Under the pieces are notes generated by a model. It was not told the DNA's origin, searched no databases, and saw only the letters and a program-made list of their open reading frames with translations. Shown piece after piece: positions 6,090-12,726 of a stretch of 12,726 bases of DNA. This stretch comes from Chitinophagaceae bacterium. Lineage in GTDB: Bacteria; Bacteroidota; Bacteroidia; Chitinophagales; Chitinophagaceae. The stretch covers positions 1-12,726 of the forward strand of contig CANLED010000027.1 of assembly GCA_947489175.1 (NCBI GenBank), written 5' to 3'. How positions within the stretch are numbered: the first letter of the stretch is position 1; the number at the start of each line of letters is the position of its first letter. A program made the position numbers and the translations under genes.

Positions 6090-9000
6090 ATGAAAAAGGC
6101 TCTAAAGAGGACTTATATCCTCTCCTTATTTTTGATGCTCAGTACACTCGTATGGGCTCAAAACAAAAGCATTACTGGAAAAGTTACCGACCCGAGCGGT
6201 GTGGCTTTGTCCAAAGCTTCAGTTTTTATAAAAGGTACTAAAATCGGTACAACAACAGATGAGCTCGGTAATTTCAGTTTATCGGCACCTGCCTCAGCCA
6301 AAACACTTGTAGTTTCTTCCTTAAATTTTGACACCCAAGAAATCAGCATAACTGCTGGTAGCATGACCATCGTGTTAACATCCAATCAAAATAAGATGGA
6401 TGAAATCATTGTTGTAGGGTATGGTGTTCAGAAGGTAACGAAAGTTTCAGGTGCCATTGCAACCGTTAAGGGAGCAGACATTGAAAAGCTAAAGCCAGTG
6501 AGGGCAGAAGATGCCTTGCAGGGTAGGGCTTCAGGTGTAACTGTTATTTCGAATGGTTCTCCAGGTGCTAAACCAACAGTTTTGATCAGGGGTATTCCTT
6601 CTTATACAGGTACTGATCCTGTAGTAGTAGTAGATGGTTCTATCCAAACATTGGATGATCTTAACTCAATAAATCCACAGGATATTGAATCTATCAACGT
6701 TTTAAAAGATGCCGCTACGACAGCTATTTATGGTGTGAAAGGTGGAAATGGTGTTATTGTGGTAGCTACAAAATCAGGTAGGAAAAATCAAAAAAACGAA
6801 TTCAATTACAGTGGCAACTATGCCGTTCAGCAAGTGCTCAATCAAATTGGTGTACTGAACGCCAGTGAATATGCTGCTATCATAAACGAAGGAAGCGTTG
6901 CTTCAGGTGGTAACTTGATGTTCCCCAACCTATCTGGATTGGGCGTAGGTACCAATTGGCAAGACCAAATTTTTAAAAATGCGCCTATTCAATCTCACAA
7001 CTTAACTGCACGTGGCGGTAGTGAAAAGATGTCGTATTTCTTATCAGGAGGTTATCTTGGTCAAGATGGTATTGTAGGCGGTGGAGAGAAGTCGTATTTC
7101 AACAGGGTTAACGGAACTGCTAACTTGAATTTTGACCTTACAAACAAACTAAAGTTCATTGCCAACACCAGCTATACCAACATCAAAGGGGCTGGCATAC
7201 CAGAAAATGCAATCAATTCGGTGATTTCAAATGCATTAAATTTTGATCCAACTGTTTCTATTCTAAACAATGTGCCAGGTACTTATGGTAAGTATGGTAC
7301 AAGCCAAACCATTTTATCTGAAATTATCAATCCACTTACACAACTACAAGATTCATACAATGGATCTAATACCAGCAAGTTGTTTGGAAAGTTGGAGTTG
7401 CAATATGATGTGTTGAAGAATTTGAAATTAACATCACGCTACGGTTATACCAACACAGATGTAACTGGAAAGAGTTTCAATCCGCTTTCTTATTATGGAA
7501 CAGCACATATTAACTCTACCTTGAATGCTGATGGATCTGCAAAAGCAGGTTCACACAACAGCGTGTACGAATACAAGAATAATTATTTCAACTACACTTT
7601 TGAAACATTTGGAAACTATCGTTTTACGGTTGCCGAAAAGCACAATTTTGAAACAGTATTGGGATTCTCAATGGCTAGGGTAACTGGAAATTCTTTGAGC
7701 GGATCAAGGCAAGATGTGCCTTTCAATTCATGGGATTTTGCAGACATCTCCTCTGCAACAGGAATTGCACAAACTTCTGGGTTAGACCTAGGTTCTTATC
7801 AGTATGAAAGAAGAAACCTATCTTATTTCAGCAGGGTCGACTATGATTTCAACGACACATACCTTGCATCTGCAACAGTAAGAAGAGATGGATCTTATGC
7901 TTTTGGTGACAACAATAAATTTGCAAATTTCTTTTCTGGATCACTCGGATGGGTTGTATCGAATGAAAAATTCTTCAAATCTGATTTCATCAATTATTTG
8001 AAAATCAGGGGAAGTTATGGTGTTACAGGAAATGAAAATGTAAATCCTCAATACCAAAGAATTTCAACCAGCATTTACAGTTATGGGTTGGGACAAAATG
8101 CAGGATATACTTTTGGTGCAGAGCCAACATCAATTGGAGCAACAATTGCATCGTTTAAAAACGATGATTTAAAGTGGGAACAACAAGCTCAGCTCAATGC
8201 TGGTTTTGATTTGAGGTTCTTCAAAAATAAGTTTTCATTCAGTGGAGATTATTTCAGAAAAGACATCAGTGGGTTGTTGTTTACACCAACTTTGTCGCTT
8301 TACTTGGGAACAGCTTCATTGCCAACTGCAAACATTGGAACTACACAAACCAGTGGATTTGACATGAACCTTGGGTATACTGATCAGTTAACCAAGAACT
8401 TTAAGTTGTCAACCAACATCACATTTACAAAAGCAACAAACCTTGTAACAGAAACCAACAAAGGGTTAATTACCGGCGGTGGTTATGGAATTCCTTTCCA
8501 GCCTGTTACCAGGTTTGAAAAGGGGTATGCACCAGGATATTTTTATGGATTTAAAACTGATGGACTGTTTCAAAATCAAGCTGAGATCAGCAAAGCTTCT
8601 TCACAGCCAAATGCACAGCCTGGTGATATCCGGTATGTTGATATCAACGGAGATGGAAAGATTGATGGAGATGACAGGACCAACATCGGAAATCCATTCC
8701 CAGATTTCACCATGGGTTGGGGATTGACGCTTGAATACAAAGGTTTTGATTTAAACACTTATGTATATGCATCTGTAGGAAATGAAGTGTATCGCGCTTA
8801 TGAAAGGAATTTGGCGATGACCAACAAATACAGAGGCGTGTTGGGAAGATGGGTAGGAGAAGGCAGCACCAATGATGCAACCAATCCACGTTATACATTC
8901 ATCGATGCCAACAACAACACGAGGGTTTCTGATCGTTATGTAGAAGACGGATCGTTCATTAAAATCAAGAACCTTCAGTTGGGTTATACATTCAATTCAG

Positions 9001-9185
9001 CAAAGCTTAAACAGAAAAACATTTCAGGGATCAGGCTATATGCACAGGTAAAAAATGCTTTCACTTTTACGAAATATGCAGGATTTGATCCTGAAATTTC
9101 AGGAGGCATTTTTGACACGGGAATCGACCGTGGTGCGTATCCGCAAGCAAGAAGCGTTGCAGTTGGTTTAGACCTTAAGTTTTAA
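6090..9185 (+). CDS. susC-like: SusC/RagA-type TonB-dependent outer-membrane transporter
   Basis: Encodes 1031 aa from ATG 6090; an in-frame TTG at 6084 would add two residues. A Sec signal peptide ends near VWAQ (residue 24). Residues about 26-97 are the CarboxypepD_reg-like N-terminal beta domain (SITGKVTD...). DEIIVVGYG at 103-111 is the usual conserved segment before the plug. The plug (about 112-230) includes LQGRASGV, VLIRGIP and the SusC signature region DAATTAIYGVKGGNGVI. The remainder is a 22-strand-type barrel ending in Phe. Residues 851-862 (DINGDGKIDGDD) match an EF-hand-like calcium loop common in SusC barrels. It imports oligosaccharides across the outer membrane using TonB energy, with the SusD lipoprotein as its lid; the SusD gene follows after 15 bp. 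Length is normal and the frame is intact. The glycan carried is unknown. Confidence 0.97.
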   Translation: MKKALKRTYILSLFLMLSTLVWAQNKSITGKVTDPSGVALSKASVFIKGTKIGTTTDELGNFSLSAPASAKTLVVSSLNFDTQEISITAGSMTIVLTSNQNKMDEIIVVGYGVQKVTKVSGAIATVKGADIEKLKPVRAEDALQGRASGVTVISNGSPGAKPTVLIRGIPSYTGTDPVVVVDGSIQTLDDLNSINPQDIESINVLKDAATTAIYGVKGGNGVIVVATKSGRKNQKNEFNYSGNYAVQQVLNQIGVLNASEYAAIINEGSVASGGNLMFPNLSGLGVGTNWQDQIFKNAPIQSHNLTARGGSEKMSYFLSGGYLGQDGIVGGGEKSYFNRVNGTANLNFDLTNKLKFIANTSYTNIKGAGIPENAINSVISNALNFDPTVSILNNVPGTYGKYGTSQTILSEIINPLTQLQDSYNGSNTSKLFGKLELQYDVLKNLKLTSRYGYTNTDVTGKSFNPLSYYGTAHINSTLNADGSAKAGSHNSVYEYKNNYFNYTFETFGNYRFTVAEKHNFETVLGFSMARVTGNSLSGSRQDVPFNSWDFADISSATGIAQTSGLDLGSYQYERRNLSYFSRVDYDFNDTYLASATVRRDGSYAFGDNNKFANFFSGSLGWVVSNEKFFKSDFINYLKIRGSYGVTGNENVNPQYQRISTSIYSYGLGQNAGYTFGAEPTSIGATIASFKNDDLKWEQQAQLNAGFDLRFFKNKFSFSGDYFRKDISGLLFTPTLSLYLGTASLPTANIGTTQTSGFDMNLGYTDQLTKNFKLSTNITFTKATNLVTETNKGLITGGGYGIPFQPVTRFEKGYAPGYFYGFKTDGLFQNQAEISKASSQPNAQPGDIRYVDINGDGKIDGDDRTNIGNPFPDFTMGWGLTLEYKGFDLNTYVYASVGNEVYRAYERNLAMTNKYRGVLGRWVGEGSTNDATNPRYTFIDANNNTRVSDRYVEDGSFIKIKNLQLGYTFNSAKLKQKNISGIRLYAQVKNAFTFTKYAGFDPEISGGIFDTGIDRGAYPQARSVAVGLDLKF

Positions 9186-9200
9186 TAAGACAAAAAAGAA

Positions 9201-10688
9201 ATGAATATGAAATATATCAAATTAATTGTATGCGTTGCAGTGGTAATATTTACCAATGCTGCTTGCACAAAATTCGTGGAATACAATCCACAAGAAGATT
9301 ATCAGATAACAGCCAATGATTACCTAAAAACATCAGATGATTATAACAAGATGGTGATAGGAGTTTATTCACCCTTGCAATGGCTTTATGGCAATCCATT
9401 GATTGGAGATATCGCATCAGACAATTCTGTTTCAGGTGGAGAGAATGCAACGGATGTAATTGGACTTCAACAGATAGATGATTATCTAGCGAATTCAAAC
9501 AACAGCTATCTTACAGAAGCTTGGAAGTCATGCTACGAAGGCATCAACAGGGCAAATTATCTTCATGAAAATAAGACTAAGTTAGACTTCACAGGAAAAG
9601 AAGCACTATATGGTGAAGTGTATTTTTTAAGGGCTTATTATTATTTTGAATTGGTGAGGATGTTTGGAGATGTTCCATTGTTTGTTGAAAAAAGATTGAG
9701 TGCTTCAGATTCAAAAAAGTTCCCAAGAACCGCCAAGGCAGCAGTTTACAGCCAGATTGAATTGGACCTAAACAACGCGATCAAAGTATTGCCTGTGTCT
9801 AATGTTCAAAAGGGACGCGTAACAAGATTTGCAGCACAAGCGTTGTTGGGAAAAGCATTGTTGTATCAAGGAAAATTTGATGCGGCAGCAGCAGCTTTGG
9901 AAACAGTAGCAAATGGACCATTCACATTGGTATCAAATTTCGGAGATGTATTTCTTCAGTCAGGTGAAAACGGAACTGAGTCAGTTTTTGAAATTCAATA
10001 TTCAAACATCAGTCCATTTTACGATTGGTCAAATCCGGGACGTGGACAAGGAAATTTAGCGGTACAAGTTTGTGGAATTAGGAACTTGACAGGCTCTAGT
10101 CCTTACGGACAAGGTTGGAGCATCAATCTACCCACATCAAATCTTGCGAGTGCATATGCTGCAGGCGACAAAAGAAAAGATGTAACGGTGTTAGACATCG
10201 AAGCATACAAAAAAGCCAATCCACAATTCAACATTACTTATCTAGTAGCACCATACAAAAATACTGGGTTGTATAACCAGAAGTATTTGCCAAGGAAGGG
10301 AGAAACTTCAGGACAGGTTGAGTTGAATTATTTGAATAATTTCAGAATGATAAGATATGCTGATGTTTTGTTGATGGCTGCAGAGGCCAATAACAGAGCC
10401 ACTGCACCTAATGATGCAAAAGCCCAGGGGTATTTGAACAAGGTGAGAGAGCGTGCATTTGGCAATAAGTTAAACAACATCACTTCAACAGGTGCAACTT
10501 TGAGGCAAGCGATATGGGATGAACGCAGGTTGGAGTTAGCGATGGAAGGAGACAGGTTTTTTGACTTGGTGAGAACAGGATTAGCAGCATCAAAAATCAC
10601 CAATTTCAAAGCAAACAAGAATGAGGTATTTCCGATTCCACAGCAGGAAGTTGATATTTCAGGCTTAACGCAAAACCCTGGTTATTAA
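9201..10688 (+). CDS. susD-like: SusD/RagB-type glycan-binding lipoprotein
   Basis: Encodes 495 aa; ATG 9201 is used, although ATG 9207 (third codon) is equally possible. The leader ends in a lipobox FTNAAC with Cys22 as the lipidated residue, so the protein is anchored to the outer membrane, probably outside. Family landmarks are in order: SDDYNKMVIGVYSPLQW (45-61), YFLRAYYYFELVRMFGDVPL (141-160), RYADVLLMAAEANNRA (385-400), LNKVRERAFG (412-421), AIWDERRLELAMEGDRFFDL (437-456) and the characteristic C-terminal FPIPQQEVD...QNPGY. It forms the lid of the SusC barrel and helps bind glycan; the TPR-like helices pack against SusC. It is certainly co-transcribed with SusC given the 15-bp gap. Length is usual for the family. 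Confidence 0.97.
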   Translation: MNMKYIKLIVCVAVVIFTNAACTKFVEYNPQEDYQITANDYLKTSDDYNKMVIGVYSPLQWLYGNPLIGDIASDNSVSGGENATDVIGLQQIDDYLANSNNSYLTEAWKSCYEGINRANYLHENKTKLDFTGKEALYGEVYFLRAYYYFELVRMFGDVPLFVEKRLSASDSKKFPRTAKAAVYSQIELDLNNAIKVLPVSNVQKGRVTRFAAQALLGKALLYQGKFDAAAAALETVANGPFTLVSNFGDVFLQSGENGTESVFEIQYSNISPFYDWSNPGRGQGNLAVQVCGIRNLTGSSPYGQGWSINLPTSNLASAYAAGDKRKDVTVLDIEAYKKANPQFNITYLVAPYKNTGLYNQKYLPRKGETSGQVELNYLNNFRMIRYADVLLMAAEANNRATAPNDAKAQGYLNKVRERAFGNKLNNITSTGATLRQAIWDERRLELAMEGDRFFDLVRTGLAASKITNFKANKNEVFPIPQQEVDISGLTQNPGY

Positions 10689-10713
10689 TAATTAATTATT
10701 TAAAATCATTGAC

Positions 10714-12726
10714 ATGAAATCAATAAAATTTTTATCCATCGCGCTTTTGTTGGGCATCTTGTTTGCAGGATGTACAAAGGTTAAGTACGAAGATGTTTCT
10801 TTTGTAGAAACAGCAACGGATCCAGCAAAGCTTTCTGCATTGTTTGACATTACACAAGACAATACCGGTATGGTAACCATTTATCCAAATGGAGAAGGTG
10901 TTGCTTATTTCAACGTTTATTTTGGTGACGGTACTGCTGCACCTGTAAAAATCATGCCTGGTGGAAGTATTCAGCGCAAGTATGCAGAAGGTTTGTATGA
11001 TGTAAGAATCGTAGGGGTAGGTGTTACAGGTAAAACTGCTGAGGCAATACAAAAGTTGACAGTATCTTTTAAAGCACCAGAGAAGTTGGAAGTAACCACC
11101 ACCGTAGATGCATCGAGTGCATTTAAAATCAATGTATCAGCAACTGCATTGTATGAAACAATGTTCAGGGTGTATTGGGGAGATGTGGCCAATGAAGTAC
11201 CCGTTTCATTTTTGGAAGGTGTAACGGTGAGCCATACCTATGCAAAATCAGGCGATTATGTGATGAGGGTTGTAGCGTTAAGTGGCGGAGTTGCCACAAC
11301 AACTTTTACAAAAACCATCACCATAAAAGTTCCGATTTTGTTGCCTTTGGATTTTGAAACAGTTGGACAAACGTATTCATTTAATAATTTTGGTGGAGGT
11401 GATGTTGTAGTAATTGACAATCCGAAATCAATCACAGGAAACACTTCAGCCAAGGTTGGAAGGATGATAAAAAACCCAGGTGAAGTTTACGGTGGTTCTT
11501 TAATTACATTGAGCAGTCCAATCGATTTCTCTGCAAACAAATACATGCGTCTTAAGGTATTTTCACCTAGAGTAGGTGCCAAAGTATTGTTGAAAGTAGA
11601 GAATTCTGGTAACGGTGGAATTAATTTCGAGAAGGAAGTAGCTACTACAGTAGCGAATCAGTGGGAAGATCTTGTATTTGATTACAATGCAATCAATACT
11701 TCAAATTCATACAACAATGTGGTGTTGATATTTGACTTAGGAACTGCCGGAAATGGTACTGCTAACTTTACCTTTTATTTTGATGATTTAAGGCAAGCAA
11801 AAAGTATTGAAGAGTTGGTGATGCCATTGACATTTGAATCAACTGAATTGAAATATAATTTTGTGAATTTTGGAGGTGGTGATGCATCTGTTGTAGCAAA
11901 TCCATTTTCTAATGCTTCAAATGCAAGCACCAAAGTAGGTAAGATGGTGAAGAATGCAGGTGAAGTTTGGGGCGGAAGTTTAATCAGTTTGGCTAAGTCA
12001 ATTGATTTCTCATCTAATAAGATCATGAGGATGAAAGTATATTCACCACGTGTAGGAGCAAAGGTGTTGTTGAAGGTGGAAAATTCTGGTAATGGTGGAA
12101 TTAATTTTGAAAAAGAAGCTGCAACAACAGTTGCCAATCAGTGGGAAGATCTTGCGTTTGACTTTAGCACTATAAATACATCAAACACTTATCAAAATGT
12201 GGTATTGATTTTTGAATTGGGAACAGTTGGAAACGGTTCTTCGAATTTCACTTTCTATTTCGATGACATCAGACAAACAAGTTCTTTGCCAGTCATCAAG
12301 CAGATAAATTTACCAGTAGATTTTGATACACCTGGTTTCAATTATGAAGTGACAGATTTTGGCAACAACAGCACAGTTGATGGCAATGATCCAGTTAACA
12401 GTGGCAACAAGGTTAAGGTTACAACCAAGCCTAATGGTGCTGAAACATGGGCTGGTACTACAATTGGAACACCTGCAGGTTTTTCATCTGCAATTCCATT
12501 TAGTGCAGTAGCAACGCAAATGACGATGAGAGTTTATTCACCTGCAAAGGGAATACCTGTACGTTTAAAAGTGGAAGACCGCAACGATCCAACAAAGTCG
12601 GTAGAAACCGAAGTTAAAACAACCGTAGCCAATGCATGGGAAACCCTGACTTTTGATTTTTCAAATCAGGCTCCTGGAACAGCAGCGATTAGTTTCGTCT
12701 ATAAATACGACAAAGCATCTGTGTTT
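10714..12726 (+). CDS. Surface lipoprotein with PKD-like domains and tandem glycan-binding-like modules (partial, 3' end missing)
   Basis: Open for 671 codons from ATG 10714 to the window edge with no stop. The leader ends in the lipobox LFAGC with Cys20, so it is a lipoprotein. Two PKD-like immunoglobulin folds follow: about 42-118 (YFGDGTAAP at 69-77, AEGLYDVRIVG) and about 122-206 (VYWGD at 153-157, HTYAKSGDYVMRV at 174-186). From residue 210 come modules of about 160 residues at 210-369, 370-532 and 533 onward, each opening with (L/M)P-L/V-x-F-E/D and a FGGG or FGNN element; the first two show (W/Y)GGS, SPRVGAK, WEDL and FYFDD, while the third, cut at the edge, keeps TWAGT, YSPAKG and WETL. 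The pattern resembles beta-sandwich binding modules found beside GH16 enzymes in Bacteroidota. Its place 25 bp after SusD is that of SusE/F-like surface glycan-binding proteins. A catalytic domain beyond the edge cannot be excluded. Confidence 0.92.
   Translation, partial: MKSIKFLSIALLLGILFAGCTKVKYEDVSFVETATDPAKLSALFDITQDNTGMVTIYPNGEGVAYFNVYFGDGTAAPVKIMPGGSIQRKYAEGLYDVRIVGVGVTGKTAEAIQKLTVSFKAPEKLEVTTTVDASSAFKINVSATALYETMFRVYWGDVANEVPVSFLEGVTVSHTYAKSGDYVMRVVALSGGVATTTFTKTITIKVPILLPLDFETVGQTYSFNNFGGGDVVVIDNPKSITGNTSAKVGRMIKNPGEVYGGSLITLSSPIDFSANKYMRLKVFSPRVGAKVLLKVENSGNGGINFEKEVATTVANQWEDLVFDYNAINTSNSYNNVVLIFDLGTAGNGTANFTFYFDDLRQAKSIEELVMPLTFESTELKYNFVNFGGGDASVVANPFSNASNASTKVGKMVKNAGEVWGGSLISLAKSIDFSSNKIMRMKVYSPRVGAKVLLKVENSGNGGINFEKEAATTVANQWEDLAFDFSTINTSNTYQNVVLIFELGTVGNGSSNFTFYFDDIRQTSSLPVIKQINLPVDFDTPGFNYEVTDFGNNSTVDGNDPVNSGNKVKVTTKPNGAETWAGTTIGTPAGFSSAIPFSAVATQMTMRVYSPAKGIPVRLKVEDRNDPTKSVETEVKTTVANAWETLTFDFSNQAPGTAAISFVYKYDKASVF
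11341..11820 (+). repeat. Tandem module 1 of the surface lipoprotein
   Basis: Residues 210-369 of the lipoprotein. Aligned without gaps to module 2, I count about 110 of 160 identical residues (about 69%), rising to roughly 82% in residues 270-359. Residues 284-308 are identical to 444-468 in module 2. The module starts LPLDFE and ends after FYFDDLRQ, which is typical of a jelly-roll carbohydrate-binding module whose last strand carries the YFDD motif. Confidence 0.85.
11821..12309 (+). repeat. Tandem module 2 of the surface lipoprotein
   Basis: Residues 370-532, starting MPLTFE and ending with FYFDDIRQ plus a short linker. It is a close sister of module 1, and both keep the block around SPRVGAK and the WEDL motif. 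The pair most likely arose by internal duplication and would raise avidity for a repeating glycan. Confidence 0.85.
12310..12726 (+). repeat. Tandem module 3 of the surface lipoprotein (cut by window end)
   Basis: Starts LPVDFD at residue 533 and continues through TWAGT, MRVYSPAKG, LKVED, VANAWETL and FDFSNQ until the edge. It shares the same order of landmarks as modules 1 and 2 but is much more divergent, replacing FGGGD with FGNNS and the block after SPRVGAK with a different sequence. It is an older or differently specialised copy; its C-terminal YFDD motif would lie beyond the window. Confidence 0.75.

Noticed and set aside
2925..9185. Possible frameshift or truncation in the two long genes
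   Set aside because: Both frames run uninterrupted with all expected domains from signal peptide to C-terminal signature.
10732..12137. Long open frames on the minus strand (10732-11052, 10971-11192, 11775-12137)
   Set aside because: They lie opposite the intact lipoprotein frame, have no recognisable domains, and arise from its codon pattern.
1..12726. CRISPR arrays, tRNA or rRNA genes, insertion sequences, phage or defence genes
   Set aside because: No spaced repeats, cloverleaf-like or rRNA-like sequences, transposase motifs or terminal inverted repeats flanking a gene were seen.

Overview
The window is AT-rich and comes from a member of the Bacteroidota. It carries a SusC/SusD outer-membrane pair, a membrane-spanning Y_Y_Y-type sensor/regulator, and no obvious Shine-Dalgarno sequences before the genes. 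The style of the regulator and surface proteins fits a free-living Chitinophagia/Sphingobacteriia-type or flavobacterial degrader, but genus cannot be read from this stretch. It is the left part of a polysaccharide utilization locus (PUL), and the right edge cuts through a gene.

Layout. Bases 1-116 are non-coding and hold a perfect 12-bp-arm hairpin at the very edge and a small 7-bp tandem repeat. From 5828 down to 117 four genes read leftward as a probable operon: a 967-aa ligand-sensing transmembrane regulator with a LuxR-type DNA-binding end; an SGNH-type hydrolase; a calcineurin-like metallophosphoesterase with a Tat-like leader; and a Tat-leader sugar-phosphate isomerase/epimerase-family TIM barrel. 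Gaps are 45, 33 and 102 bp. A 261-bp divergent region (5829-6089) with several dyads and a repeated GATGTAGT motif separates this operon from the rightward one: SusC transporter, SusD glycan-binding lipoprotein (15 bp later), then a large lipoprotein (25 bp later) that remains open at the window end. That lipoprotein has two PKD-like domains followed by at least three tandem modules of about 160 residues that look like carbohydrate-binding beta-sandwiches.

How the parts may work together (inference). The PKD/module lipoprotein and SusD would capture a glycan at the surface, and SusC would import oligomers. The regulator's periplasmic propellers would sense an imported fragment, and its cytoplasmic helix-turn-helix would switch both divergent operons. 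The exported phosphoesterase, SGNH hydrolase and isomerase-like protein would trim or modify the ligand in the periplasm. No glycoside hydrolase lies in the window, so the substrate cannot be assigned. The module type is one I associate with beta-glucan/GH16-linked proteins of Bacteroidota, and the phosphoesterase raises the possibility of a phosphorylated or esterified substrate.

Four genes have a longer reading frame beginning at TTG or an earlier ATG; I chose starts that put the signal peptide at the N-terminus. Nothing here is a clearly new kind of system. The best second-look items are the regulator-led accessory operon with an unusual enzyme set, the dyads in the divergent promoter, the near-identical modules differing only by silent changes, and the edge hairpin plus 7-bp repeat.
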